A DNA stretch of 64,000 bases from Thiobaca trueperi (GTDB taxonomy: Bacteria > Pseudomonadota > Gammaproteobacteria > Chromatiales > Chromatiaceae): positions 186,001 through 250,000 of the forward strand of contig NZ_SMAO01000004.1 of assembly GCF_004342175.1 (NCBI RefSeq), read 5' to 3'. A model generated the notes under the pieces. The model saw nothing but the letters and a program-made list of their open reading frames with translations, was not told the DNA's origin and did not search any database. Position 1 is the stretch's first letter. The number at the start of each line of letters is the position of its first letter. Of the stretch, positions 49,119-58,472 are shown piece by piece. The translations under genes and the position numbers were made by a program.

Positions 49119-49349
49119 TTGCGCCATCCTGAAGACCTTGAACTGGAGATCGATACCCTGAATCTGCGGGCCGGTCCCTCGTTTCAGGACCGTGCGATCG
49201 ACGAACTGAACGAGGGCGATGTGGTGCGCAACCTGGGCTGCAAGCGGGTCGATGGCCAGCGCTGGTGTCAGGTGGCGCGATCGGACGATGACCGCACCAG
49301 AGGCTGGGTTGCCGGACGCTCTCTGCGCGAATCGTCCTATCAGCCCTGA
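49119..49349 (+). CDS. SH3-like (SH3b) domain protein, probably 5'-truncated
   Basis: 76 codons from a TTG with no good ribosome site. TLNLRAGPSFQDRAIDELNE, GDVVRNLGCKRVDGQRWCQV and GWVAGRSL form a bacterial SH3 domain, usually at the end of an exported protein that begins with a signal peptide. None is present here, so the 5' end was probably lost. It sits beside the truncated kefB and 32 bp before a signal-peptide-bearing gene. Confidence 0.5.
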   Translation: MRHPEDLELEIDTLNLRAGPSFQDRAIDELNEGDVVRNLGCKRVDGQRWCQVARSDDDRTRGWVAGRSLRESSYQP

Positions 49350-49380
49350 ACGATTCACCCAACCCAGAGAGGCAACTGCC

Positions 49381-50013
49381 ATGCACAGACATCACTCCAT
49401 CCAATCATCCGTAACCGTCCTGCTGACCCTAGCGATTGCGATGCCGGGCGCTGCCTTCGCCTATGGCAAGGAAGACGCCATCCGCGATTGCGAGAGCCGG
49501 CTGCGCAGCGAATATCATCTCAATGATCTGCGCGATGCCACGGCTGAGAAAATCATGGACAGCGATCATCATTACAAGGTGCAGGGAATGGCCAAGGTCG
49601 ATGGCGACAGGCATGCCTGGAGTTGCGAGGTCAAGAATCGTCATGTGACCACCGCCGAGTACAGCGGTCCCAAGCCCAAGGGCATGGGGACGGCCGAGAA
49701 GCTGGCGGTTGGCGCGGCCGCTGCGATCGCCGTTGGGATCGCCGCCAGCGAGGCGAGCAAGCATCCGAGTACCGAGACCCACCACACCGGGCATGGCGGA
49801 TCCGGCGCCGCCGCGCTTCAGGATCTGGTCGGTGCGCGGGCGAGTAGTGGCGAGGCGGAGCTGGAGTCGCGCGGCTATGAGTTCATCTCCACGGAGAAGG
49901 GTGGCGACAGCGCCTATTCGACCTGGCTCAAAGGTTCGCATTGCGTCACGGCGCGCACGGTCGATGGACATTACCGATCCATCGTCGATGTCACCATGGC
50001 CGATTGCGAGTAG
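49381..50013 (+). CDS. Secreted protein of unknown function
   Basis: 210 residues, with GAGAGG before ATG 49381. Signal peptide (SVTVLLTLAIAMPGAAFAYG), then a small domain (CESRLRSEYHLNDLRDATAE, VQGMAKVDGDRHAWSCEV) with a Cys pair. A TM-like or flexible Ala/Gly segment (LAVGAAAAIAVGIAASEASK), a His-rich turn and a C-terminal domain (LQDLVGARASSGEAELESRG, YEFISTEKG, CVTARTVDGHYRSI) with two Cys complete it. The C-terminal part resembles domains that follow SH3 modules in periplasmic proteins, but I do not recognise the family. Confidence 0.7.
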   Translation: MHRHHSIQSSVTVLLTLAIAMPGAAFAYGKEDAIRDCESRLRSEYHLNDLRDATAEKIMDSDHHYKVQGMAKVDGDRHAWSCEVKNRHVTTAEYSGPKPKGMGTAEKLAVGAAAAIAVGIAASEASKHPSTETHHTGHGGSGAAALQDLVGARASSGEAELESRGYEFISTEKGGDSAYSTWLKGSHCVTARTVDGHYRSIVDVTMADCE

Positions 50014-50390
50014 ACCCTGACCCGCGGCTATCTGAACCGGATCGCGCCCGAGCGTTTCGCCATCGAGTGGTCGCGGGCCTGGAGCTGGTATCCGCTGCGT
50101 GTGGAGCTGCGCGGTCTGGCGGACGGCACCTTGGATCTGCGGCTTGAGTCCCTGGCAATCGGCGGCGATCAGGACGTCAGTGCTGACGCCGCAATCAAGG
50201 TCGCATCGAGATCCCGCCCTTCGCCATTGCGGAGAGCACAGGCATCATGGCCCTGGCCATTCCCTGGTTCGATGCCGAGGTGGATCTGCCGGTACGGAAT
50301 CTGGACTTTCTGCCGCTGCTGGTCGGCGGTGCGCAAGGTCAGGGGCGCCTGCGCGGACCAGTCAGCCCGCTGGCGTGCACGTCAGGCGCT
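50014..50390 (+). pseudogene. Decayed AsmA-like (envelope) protein fragments
   Basis: One frame reads TRGYLNRIAPERFAIEWSRA then WSWYPLRVELRGL and LESLAIGGDQDVSADAAIK. After a frame change near 50203 another reads IEIPPFAIAESTGIMALAIP and WFDAEVDLPVRNLDFLPLLV. These resemble pieces of large envelope proteins with a WSxAWSxxPxxVxVRGL motif, joined by internal deletions. No intact gene remains. It precedes the universal stress gene. Confidence 0.5.
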
Positions 50391-50409
50391 CATTTCAGCA
50401 GGAGTCACG

Positions 50410-51387
50410 ATGCATCAGTTCAAGCACATTCTCTATGTTGCCGACCCTTTGGTCGCGCGTCCCTGGGCGCTCGAACGCGCCTGGACCCTGGCCAGGAGCG
50501 CACAGGCGCGCCTGACCCTGATCGGGGTGGCGCAGCCGGTTCCGGCTGGCGGCGGTCTGACCCAGGAGCAGATCGACCGGGCGATTCGCAACGATTACAG
50601 CACGCGCCTGGATGCTCAACTCGCATACTTCGATCCGCAGCATGAAGTCGAGCCGAAGATCGTCTTCGGTCGGCTGCATATCGAGGTGATCCGCGAGGTC
50701 CTGCGTGGCGATTATGATCTCGTCATCAAGGCCGCCGAAGGGGAGGGCAGCTTTCGCGAACGTCTGTTCGGCAGTCGCGATATGCATCTGCTGCGCAAAT
50801 GTCCCTGCCCCGTCTGGTTGCTGAAAAGCGGTGGCGCCAATCCGTACAGCCGGATCCTGGCGGCGGTCGATGTCACGCCCGATCTCGACACCGAAGAGGA
50901 TATCGGCGCCGTCAATCGCGCCATCCTGCTGCGCGCCAGTGCGCTGGCGCTGACCGAATTCGCCGAACTCCATGTGGCGCATGTCTGGGAGGCGCCGGCG
51001 GCGGGGATGCTGCGGCTGTGGGATGCCGGCGTTCAGGCACAGGACACGGTGGCGGCCGAATATCGCTATGTCGAGGAGATGCGTACCCGGCACGCCCATT
51101 CGCTCAAAACCCTGTTGAACGATCTGCGCGAGATCATCGGCGACGAGGCGTTCGATTATCTCAAGCTGTCGTCGCATCTGCCGCGCGGTGCCGCCGCCGA
51201 ACTGATCCCCGCTCTGGCGGCGGAGCTGGCGGTCGATCTCATCGTCATGGGCACGCTTGGACGCAGCGGCATTCCCGGTCTCCTGATCGGCAACACCGCC
51301 GAGACCATCCTCGGCCGCTGCGACTGCGATGTGCTCGCCATCAAGCCGCCCAGCTTCGTGACGCCGGTGACGCTGGATGGGTCTTGA
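50410..51387 (+). CDS. Tandem universal stress protein (UspE-like)
   Basis: 325 residues from ATG 50410 (AGGAG upstream). Two Usp domains: residues 1-145 (FKHILYVADPLVARPWALER, DLVIKAAEG, CPCPVWLLKSG) and 150-325 (YSRILAAVDVTPDLDTEED, VDLIVMGTLGRSGIPGLLIG, NTAETILGRCDCDVLAIKPP). The second domain keeps the ATP-binding GxxGRSGxxxxxxGxxxE pattern; the first does not. Expected to be a cytoplasmic stress protein. Confidence 0.9.
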   Translation: MHQFKHILYVADPLVARPWALERAWTLARSAQARLTLIGVAQPVPAGGGLTQEQIDRAIRNDYSTRLDAQLAYFDPQHEVEPKIVFGRLHIEVIREVLRGDYDLVIKAAEGEGSFRERLFGSRDMHLLRKCPCPVWLLKSGGANPYSRILAAVDVTPDLDTEEDIGAVNRAILLRASALALTEFAELHVAHVWEAPAAGMLRLWDAGVQAQDTVAAEYRYVEEMRTRHAHSLKTLLNDLREIIGDEAFDYLKLSSHLPRGAAAELIPALAAELAVDLIVMGTLGRSGIPGLLIGNTAETILGRCDCDVLAIKPPSFVTPVTLDGS

Positions 51388-51426
51388 CGGCCTCCGGGGA
51401 CGCCCTGTCGCAAAACAGGCTTGATG

Positions 51427-53562
51427 TCAGGGCGAATCCGGCTCTGTCAGATCGATTTCGATACGTCGGTTGACCCATGATCCGAGACGCTGCTCCTGCT
51501 CGCGGGTGACCTTCAGTTGCGTTTTTCCCATTCCTTCATGGGTCAGGCGATCAGTCGGCACGCCATTGCTGGCAAGAAAACGGGCGACCTCGTTGGCGCG
51601 CTTTTCCGATAGCCGTCGATTGATCTCGCCGCCGCCCATGCTGTCGGTGTGTCCGATCACTTTGGCCTGGACATGATCAAATTCCAGCAGCAATTCGGCA
51701 AACTGTTTGAGGATCGTCTTCGATTTTTCATTCAATTGGACACTGCCGTCTGCGAATTGAATGGCGTCTGCAAAATCGACCTTCAGATGGCTGTCATCGG
51801 TTCTGGTCAAGGCAATGGAGAAATCTTTGATTTTCTGCTCCAGATCGGCCATTGGCTTGGATTCGGGAAGTGCTGGCGTCACGGGCCCGTCTGCGGATTG
51901 ATCCGTGACGGATTCGTCTGTCGTGGATGACGCCTCGGTGGTTGCGCTCGGCGCAGTCACCGCCGAGATGCTGGAGGCAGGAACGGGTGTTTCCACCGCG
52001 ATTGCATCGGACGGAGTCAGAACCTGATTTTCGGCATGGTTTCCAGTTGTCTGATCAGGCGCGGCTGAGGCACTGATGGGAGCCTCTTCGATATCTTCGG
52101 CGATTGGATTCGGATCAACCGGGGCGTCTGGCCCTGTATCCAGGGCATCCACAGACTGATGAGCGGGTTGGTCGGAAGGCGTCGGCGCATGGACTGGCGC
52201 AGTCATCTGTTCAAGCATCGGGCTATTCTTTGTCGCGACATCAACCGGATCTTCCCTGGTCTCGGATGCGAGAGGATCCTGGGTCTGATTCTGGAGGTCG
52301 GTCGCCACTTGCGCTGACTCGGTCGATATCGGCTTGATCGACTCGGCTGGTGGATCGATTGAATTGGGCGGACTGTCCTTTAACCCATACCAGAGGATCA
52401 GCGCAAAACTGATCGACACGGCAGTCGCTATCGCGATCAGCGGAATCGGCCTTCTCTCGGGAACCGGAGCGGCTGCCGGCGGTTGCTGTGCATGGCTGTC
52501 TACTGGCATTGCCCTTGATGTTGTTTGCATGCCGGATTCGGGCGGGGCGGGCAGGTCTGGAGTCGAGGCAGGTTTTTCTTCAGGAGATGGATGCTGGATG
52601 AAGCCATCCGGTTTCCGTGTGACCTCATCCAGCCTGACTGCTGCCGGTTCGGCCACATCGGGCTCAGGCTCAGGCTCACTGATCTTTGCCGTCGGGATGG
52701 TAAAGACGGGCCTGGGACCATCCGGCCTGGATCGCTCTTCGGTTTCGAACGAGATTAAAAGATGTGGCGCATGCGATTTGACAAATTCATCGATCGCTTC
52801 GCCATAGATGATGTTTTCTCCGGCCCCATAGGCATAAACAAGCGCCGCGTCGCAGATTAAATTGATGATGCGGGGAATGCCTTTGCTGTAATGGTAAACG
52901 CCATGACAGGCATCGGAGGTGAAAATTTCTGCTTCACCTCCGGCGACTCTGATGCGATGGCGTATGTATTTATAAGTTTCTTCCGAGTTGAGACGGCCAA
53001 GATGATAAGAGGCGGAAACGCGCTGTACAAACTGTTCGAGTTCCGGTTTGCGCAATTGATCGCGCAGTTGCGGCTGACCGAGAAGCATCAGTTGCAGAAC
53101 AACGTCCTTGTCGGCGTTGATGTTCGACAGAAGCCTGAGTTCCTCAAGTTTCTCAATGCCCAGATTCTGGGCTTCATCCACAATGAGCAGGGTTCTTTTT
53201 CCCTTTGCGTATTGCTCGATCAGAAAATTGACGAATGCCTCATGCTGGTCGAGTCTGCTGCCTTGATCGGCTTTCAGGTCAAAGGCCAGACAGATCCAGT
53301 CCATGAGCTGGCCGAGCGACTGGTGCGTGTGGGAAATGAGGCCAACGGTAACGTCAGTGTCCAGTCGTTCGAGCAGATAACGCATCAGTGTGGTTTTGCC
53401 GGAACCGATCTCTCCGGTCAGGATGGTAAAGCCGGCCTGACTCACTAATCCGTATTCAAGCAGCGTCAGGGCTTCCTGATGAATTTTACTGAGAAACAGA
53501 AAGCTGGGATCGGGAAGCAGTGAGAATGGCCTTTCGCGAAGGCCAAAAAAAGATTCGTACAT
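51427..53562 (-). CDS. ExeA-type AAA ATPase fused to an OmpA-like domain
   Basis: 711 residues. Residues 1-270 match ExeA/GspA-type ATPases: MYESFFGLRERPFSLLPDPS, Walker A GEIGSGKTT (50-58), Walker B LLIVDEAQNL (near 125) and SKGIPRIINLICDAALV. A Pro/Ser/Thr/Glu-rich linker surrounds one TM helix (about 373-395; IPLIAIATAVSISFALILWY). Residues about 580-711 form an OmpA C-terminal domain (GHTDSMGGGEINRRLSEKRA, DRLTHEGMGKTQLK, NRRIEIDL). The topology would put the ATPase in the cytoplasm and the peptidoglycan-binding domain in the periplasm. The lytic transglycosylase gene is divergent. It might assemble an envelope-spanning secretion or polysaccharide machine. Confidence 0.9.
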   Translation of the reverse strand: MYESFFGLRERPFSLLPDPSFLFLSKIHQEALTLLEYGLVSQAGFTILTGEIGSGKTTLMRYLLERLDTDVTVGLISHTHQSLGQLMDWICLAFDLKADQGSRLDQHEAFVNFLIEQYAKGKRTLLIVDEAQNLGIEKLEELRLLSNINADKDVVLQLMLLGQPQLRDQLRKPELEQFVQRVSASYHLGRLNSEETYKYIRHRIRVAGGEAEIFTSDACHGVYHYSKGIPRIINLICDAALVYAYGAGENIIYGEAIDEFVKSHAPHLLISFETEERSRPDGPRPVFTIPTAKISEPEPEPDVAEPAAVRLDEVTRKPDGFIQHPSPEEKPASTPDLPAPPESGMQTTSRAMPVDSHAQQPPAAAPVPERRPIPLIAIATAVSISFALILWYGLKDSPPNSIDPPAESIKPISTESAQVATDLQNQTQDPLASETREDPVDVATKNSPMLEQMTAPVHAPTPSDQPAHQSVDALDTGPDAPVDPNPIAEDIEEAPISASAAPDQTTGNHAENQVLTPSDAIAVETPVPASSISAVTAPSATTEASSTTDESVTDQSADGPVTPALPESKPMADLEQKIKDFSIALTRTDDSHLKVDFADAIQFADGSVQLNEKSKTILKQFAELLLEFDHVQAKVIGHTDSMGGGEINRRLSEKRANEVARFLASNGVPTDRLTHEGMGKTQLKVTREQEQRLGSWVNRRIEIDLTEPDSP

Positions 53563-53658
53563 CTTTTACAGTTCTCGGATAATCAAAAATCAATTCGAAA
53601 ACTCGAAGACGTCATCCGATGCTTCGCGTTTCGATCCGGGTTCCCTCCCCTGTAAACC

Positions 53659-54630
53659 ATGGTTCAGCGTATGCGAAACAATCTGATACGGCTTGTTGGT
53701 GTTCTGGCTTGTGTTCTGGCCTGGACCCCGGTTTGGATTCTGGCGCTGACCGCGACAGCGGTCAACGCGCGCGACGCCGACATCGCCAGTGCGCCAGCGC
53801 CATCCACTTCCGCCGTCCCCGAGCTCGCTGCAAAACAGACGGGCAGTGATGCATCCGCTCAGACCATGACATCCCCGGCGCCGTCGCACCGGTCTTTGCC
53901 CGACAAGGCCGAAATCCAGTCAATGATTGACCGGTTTGCCGGGGATTATGGTCTGGATCCCGATCTCGTGCATGCCTTGATCCGTGTCGAATCGGCTTAT
54001 GATCCGCAGGCTGTTTCACACGCGGGAGCAGTCGGACTGATGCAGGTGATGCCGGAGACGGCGGTTGATTATGGTATCGATTCAATTGATCAACTCTTCG
54101 AGCCGGAAATCAATCTGCACACGGGGATGCGTCATTTGAAGCGGCTGCTCGAAAAATACGATGGCATCGGTGCCGCCGTCATGGCTTACAACGCGGGCGA
54201 GGGGGCGCTGGAGCGCGGGCAGGGATTTGTTGAGTATCCGGAAACGCAGCGTTACACACATCAGGTCTTGAGCGACTACCTGATCAGGAAAGGCATTCAC
54301 CCTTACTCGTCGGACGCCCGACGTGCGCTGGGCATGGCGCTGACGCCGGAAATGGCCGTGGCCGGGGGAGGTTCGTCTGCTCTGCGTCGGTTCGCGACTC
54401 CCCGCTCGTCCGCCATGTTTCCGGGCGCGTCGTCCGCGCAGACACAAACCGCGAGGTGGCAGAGCGGCGGCGCGCCTGGCCCGCGAATCCGCGCGACAAC
54501 GTTGTCGTCCCGTCTCGCCGTGCCCGGACATTCGTTGCTCAAGAGCCGTTTGACCGATCCGGCGCGGCGTGCCGCAGCCGGGTTGTCGGGACGGTCGGTC
54601 AGGCAGGTGTCCCGCGCCGTGGCGGACTGA
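53659..54630 (+). CDS. Lytic transglycosylase (SLT, family 1)
   Basis: 323 residues. Signal peptide or anchor (LVGVLACVLAWTPVWILALT). Residues about 95-215 form an SLT domain with catalytic Glu in LVHALIRVESAYDPQAVSHA, GAVGLMQVMPETAVDYGI, NLHTGMRHLKRLLEKY and AVMAYNAGEGALERGQG. The C-terminal 100 residues are Ser/Arg/Ala-rich and low-complexity. It cleaves peptidoglycan glycan strands. Divergence from the ExeA-OmpA fusion suggests cooperation in making room for an envelope apparatus. Confidence 0.9.
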   Translation: MVQRMRNNLIRLVGVLACVLAWTPVWILALTATAVNARDADIASAPAPSTSAVPELAAKQTGSDASAQTMTSPAPSHRSLPDKAEIQSMIDRFAGDYGLDPDLVHALIRVESAYDPQAVSHAGAVGLMQVMPETAVDYGIDSIDQLFEPEINLHTGMRHLKRLLEKYDGIGAAVMAYNAGEGALERGQGFVEYPETQRYTHQVLSDYLIRKGIHPYSSDARRALGMALTPEMAVAGGGSSALRRFATPRSSAMFPGASSAQTQTARWQSGGAPGPRIRATTLSSRLAVPGHSLLKSRLTDPARRAAAGLSGRSVRQVSRAVAD

Positions 54631-54644
54631 GGCCGTTACGCTGG

Positions 54645-56726
54645 TCAGGCCTGAACCTCAAGCGTGGGGGACGGGCGTTGCAGGAAATTGCCCTGCACAT
54701 AATCGACCCCGGCGGTCCAGAGGACGGTCAGGGCGCGCGCGTCTTCAACCCCGGTGACAATGCTTTTGACGTTGAATTCGCGTGCGAGATTGGCGAGTTT
54801 GAGGATCTGCTGCTGTTTGGTCTGATCGTCGGCGAGTCCCTGAGCAAACTCCGGTTTCATGAGCACGAAATCGAGCGAGAGCCCCTGGAGCAGTCGCTCG
54901 GGATGGGCGTTTTCGCCGAATCGATTCATGGCGACCCGACATTTGATTTTCTTGAGCGATTCGACCAGTTTGCTGATGCTGGTCAGATTGCTGGTCACCA
55001 GTTCTTCCTGGAACTGGAATGTCAGCCAGTTGCCACGGACATCGAATTCGCGCAGACAGTCACAGATCCAGAGCACAACGCTCGGATTGCGAAAGGTGTC
55101 CTCAGACAGATTGATGAAGAGACCCAGGTTATGTCCGGCGCGGCGCTGTTCGCCAATGACCCGGATGGCGGTGCGGATGGCCCATTTGTCGATCTCTTCG
55201 ATCAGTCCGCCACGAATGGCCGGGCCGATGAAATCCTTGCCTTCGAGCAGATTCTCCTCGGCGTCCAGCAGGCGCATCAGGACGCTGTAGTTTTCCTGAT
55301 TGTCGCCCATGAGACTGATGATGGGCTGATAGACCAGTTTGAGCCGGTCATGGTGCAGGGCGTCTTCGATCTTTCTCGCGATGGCGGTATCGTCGTCTGC
55401 GTCTTCCTGTTTGGTGCGTGCAGCCAGTGATGTGGGCGGGCTGCCGACTGGTGCGTGGTGCGCGTGGTCGAGACAGAGCCGGTGAGCGGCATTGATGATG
55501 TCTTCCGCTGCGGCGGCGCGATCACTGACGAGGTAGTAGCCGATGTCACAATCGGCTGTGGCGCTGTCGCCTTTTGTGGCGTGCGATGGCAGACGGACTG
55601 TCGCCGCGATCTGTTCGGCCAGCGCCTTGGCGTCGAATTCTCCGAGTCCATCGACGATGAGTCCAAAACCGTCCTGGCTCAGACGCGCAAGAAAACCGCG
55701 CCCGGCAACCGTGGCGGCCAGGGCGCTGGCGAATGCATTGAGGAGTTCAAGGCCGCTCGTCAAACCCAGATCGCGCATCAGGGTCATGCTGTCCTTGACG
55801 CGGATGTAAAAGATGGCAAAGGGTCGCTCGACGCGACGGTCCTCCGCGCCGATATGGGTTTCGATCTCGTCCAGCAGGCGCGTGAGTTCCGACCTTTGGC
55901 CGACCTCCCCGTGAGCCGGGTCGCTTCCTGTCTGATTGACGGTGCGAGAACCATTCATTGCGTTCAGAAGCAGTCGCAGACAGGGTTCGCTGTCGAACTC
56001 GGCGAAGGCGGCGAACAGGTGCGCCTTGAATTCAGTCCCGTCGGCGCGGCGGCAGGTCAGGTCACGTTCCAGGGGAGCGGCTTGCGCGGAGCCATCGCCG
56101 CCGCGCAGAACATCGCGAAGTGATTTCTGCTGTTCGGGGACAACCAGATCGAGAAAGGTCGCGCCCTGCAGGTCATCCATGGAGTCATAGCCAAAAAGCG
56201 CGAGATAGGCCGGATTGGCGTCAATATGCAGACCGTCCTGGATGAAGGCCACGCCCGCGCTGGTGACCTCGATGAGTTCGCGGCTGCGCCGCTCACAGAG
56301 TTGATGCCGTTCGATCAGTCCGCGCGCGTCGCGTCGCCGCAGCAGATCGGCAAATTCGCGCGTCACCGCCAGTTTGAGCTGCTCGTTGTCATTGCGCCGG
56401 ATCAGATCGCGTGCGCCGCCGCGCCGGGCCTTGGCGAGATCGGCGGCGGCGTTTTCGGCGTCCGCGATCAGGATCAGCGGGACATCGCCATCCAGTTTCC
56501 GATAGGCGGTGAGCACGGCATCCAGATCGATATTGCGGTCATGGCTACAGCAGAGAATCATGTCGCAGCCACGCTGCGCGATGGCTTCGTCAAGACGTTC
56601 CGCATGGGGAACCGCGACGCTTTTGGCTGCGAAGCCGTCTTCACGCAGGGCGCTGATCAGCCGTTCGGCCTCGCTGGTCTCGGAAGCGATGATGAGCAGT
56701 GTGGCGTTTTGAGTTTGTACGGACAT
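54645..56726 (-). CDS. FimX-like REC-PAS-GGDEF-EAL protein with degenerate active sites
   Basis: 693 residues from ATG 56726. An atypical receiver (1-120) precedes PAS (about 150-260; SAGVAFIQDGLHIDANPAYL). The GGDEF domain has SQDGF in place of GGDEF, and the EAL domain has YSVLMRL in place of EALxR (followed by INLSEDTFRNPSVVLWICDC). It should not make or break c-di-GMP but may bind it, as Pseudomonas FimX does to control type IV pili. The linear order of domains is that of FimX. Convergent with the lytic transglycosylase. Confidence 0.85.
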   Translation of the reverse strand: MSVQTQNATLLIIASETSEAERLISALREDGFAAKSVAVPHAERLDEAIAQRGCDMILCCSHDRNIDLDAVLTAYRKLDGDVPLILIADAENAAADLAKARRGGARDLIRRNDNEQLKLAVTREFADLLRRRDARGLIERHQLCERRSRELIEVTSAGVAFIQDGLHIDANPAYLALFGYDSMDDLQGATFLDLVVPEQQKSLRDVLRGGDGSAQAAPLERDLTCRRADGTEFKAHLFAAFAEFDSEPCLRLLLNAMNGSRTVNQTGSDPAHGEVGQRSELTRLLDEIETHIGAEDRRVERPFAIFYIRVKDSMTLMRDLGLTSGLELLNAFASALAATVAGRGFLARLSQDGFGLIVDGLGEFDAKALAEQIAATVRLPSHATKGDSATADCDIGYYLVSDRAAAAEDIINAAHRLCLDHAHHAPVGSPPTSLAARTKQEDADDDTAIARKIEDALHHDRLKLVYQPIISLMGDNQENYSVLMRLLDAEENLLEGKDFIGPAIRGGLIEEIDKWAIRTAIRVIGEQRRAGHNLGLFINLSEDTFRNPSVVLWICDCLREFDVRGNWLTFQFQEELVTSNLTSISKLVESLKKIKCRVAMNRFGENAHPERLLQGLSLDFVLMKPEFAQGLADDQTKQQQILKLANLAREFNVKSIVTGVEDARALTVLWTAGVDYVQGNFLQRPSPTLEVQA

Positions 56727-56827
56727 GCTGGCGTGGGCGCACCTGAATAAATCGCTGGGACCGATTATCGGCCCTTGCATGCAGTGAAGGAAAGGGCAAC
56801 ACGATTTGATTTGTGCTGGCGCAGAGT

Positions 56828-57850
56828 TTAATGGATCGGGCGCTTCGCGTCGGCTCCCGGTACCTCGCGGACCAGACGCGGCACCAGATAACCGGGGAGT
56901 TGCGCCCGCAGAGTTTCCATCAACCCGGCGGCATCGGCGTCGCTGACCTGGAAATGGGCTGCGCCCTGCACCGGATCCAGTTGATGAAGATAATAGGGCA
57001 GGACACCGCAGGCAAACAGCCGTTCACTGAGCCGGATCAAGCGACTGGCGTCATCGTTGACGCCGCGCAGCAGGACACTTTGATTCAGGAGCGTGACGCC
57101 GGCCTCTTTCAGTCTTCGCAGCGCCTCGGCGGCGGCCTCACCCAGCTCCCTGGCATGATTGACGTGGATGACAAGTACCGGCGCGAGACGTGAGCCGGCG
57201 AGCCGGGCGCAGAGTCGCTCCGTGACCCGCGTCGGCAGAACGACCGGCAGTCGGCTGTGGATGCGCAGCCGTTGCAGATGTCCGATGGCGTCGAATTGCG
57301 CGATGAGCGCGTCGAGTTGGTCGTCGTCAAGCATCAGCGGATCGCCGCCGCTGAGGACGACCTCGTCAAGCGTGGGATCGTCCGCGATGCGGGCGATGGC
57401 GGCAGCCAGACGCGGCGCCTGTGCGCCCAGGGCGGAATAGGGGGCGTGACGGCGGAAGCAGTAGCGGCAATGGATGGCGCAGGCGCCGCTGGCGATCAGC
57501 AGCACCCGACCGGCGTATTTCCGGATGAGACCCTGGCTCAGACCCGCCGCTACATCGCCGACCGGATCCGTCACATAACCGGGGACAAGGGCGCGCTCGA
57601 TCTGGCGCGGCAGCACCTGGCGCAGGAGCGGATCATCGGGGTCGCCCGGCTGCATCAGGGCGGCGAAGCCGCGTGGCACCCGCATGCGCCAGGCGGCAGG
57701 TGTCGGATCAAGATCCGGGATGTCCTGACTGTGCAGACCAAGCGATTGCAGCAGCGTTTCCGCATCGCTGAAGGCATCGGCCAGATCCTGCTTCCAGCGT
57801 TCGGTTTGACAGGCACCGGTCTGACAAGCGGTCGTGCTTCGCGCTACCAT
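56828..57850 (-). CDS. epmB: EF-P beta-lysylation protein EpmB (lysine 2,3-aminomutase-like radical SAM enzyme)
   Basis: 340 residues from ATG 57850. The radical SAM cluster is [15 protein letters not shown] (CxxxCxxC), preceded by [64 protein letters not shown] and [13 protein letters not shown] follow, with [17 protein letters not shown] near the end. It isomerises (S)-alpha-lysine to (R)-beta-lysine for EF-P modification. It is divergent from efp, 49 bp apart. Confidence 0.95.
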   Translation of the reverse strand: MVARSTTACQTGACQTERWKQDLADAFSDAETLLQSLGLHSQDIPDLDPTPAAWRMRVPRGFAALMQPGDPDDPLLRQVLPRQIERALVPGYVTDPVGDVAAGLSQGLIRKYAGRVLLIASGACAIHCRYCFRRHAPYSALGAQAPRLAAAIARIADDPTLDEVVLSGGDPLMLDDDQLDALIAQFDAIGHLQRLRIHSRLPVVLPTRVTERLCARLAGSRLAPVLVIHVNHARELGEAAAEALRRLKEAGVTLLNQSVLLRGVNDDASRLIRLSERLFACGVLPYYLHQLDPVQGAAHFQVSDADAAGLMETLRAQLPGYLVPRLVREVPGADAKRPIH

Positions 57851-57899
57851 TGCGCGCTTTCGCCTCACGGCGTTTGGTTTCACAGTAATTGAGGATGAC

Positions 57900-58472
57900 A
57901 TGGCTTTCTACAGTACCAGCGAATTCAAAGGCGGGCTCAAGATCATGCTGGACGGCGATCCGTACAACATCGTCGAGAATGAGTTCGTCAAGCCCGGCAA
58001 GGGTCAGGCGTTCAACCGCGTGCGCGTGCGTAATCTCAAGACCGGACGGACGGTGGAAAAGACCTTCAAGTCGGGCGACAGCGTCGAGGCGGCGGATGTC
58101 CATGATACGGAGATGCAGTATCTCTACAACGATGGCGAGGAATGGCATTTCATGGATCCTGCCACCTATGAGCAGATGACCGCCAATGCCAACGCGGTTG
58201 GCGATGCCGCCAAGTGGATCAAGGAGCAGGATGTCTGCAAGGTTACGCTCTGGAATGGCGCCCCATTGTCGGTCGAGCCGCCCAATTTCGTGGTGCTGGC
58301 GATCACCGAAACCGATCCGGGTCTGAAAGGCGACACCTCCGGCGGCGGCGGCAAGCCGGCCACGCTGGAAACCGGCGCCGTGGTGCGTGTCCCGCTGTTC
58401 GTGCAGACCGGCGAGCTGGTCAAGGTCGATACCCGCACCGGCGACTATGTCTCGCGCGCCAAGGAAGCATGA
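57900..58472 (+). CDS. efp: Elongation factor P
   Basis: 190 residues from ATG 57900. Three KOW/OB domains: [20 protein letters not shown] at the start, the modified Lys loop [17 protein letters not shown] (Lys in PGKGQ), and C-terminal [20 protein letters not shown] with [13 protein letters not shown]. It relieves ribosome stalling at polyproline. The Lys is β-lysylated by EpmA and EpmB, both encoded next to it. It overlaps epmA by 4 bp. Confidence 0.98.
   Translation: MAFYSTSEFKGGLKIMLDGDPYNIVENEFVKPGKGQAFNRVRVRNLKTGRTVEKTFKSGDSVEAADVHDTEMQYLYNDGEEWHFMDPATYEQMTANANAVGDAAKWIKEQDVCKVTLWNGAPLSVEPPNFVVLAITETDPGLKGDTSGGGGKPATLETGAVVRVPLFVQTGELVKVDTRTGDYVSRAKEA

Noticed and set aside
47547-49382. 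Antisense open frames across the HDOD and kefB genes
   Set aside because: All overlap clear protein-coding sequence and are Arg/Ala/His-rich; they reflect high GC.
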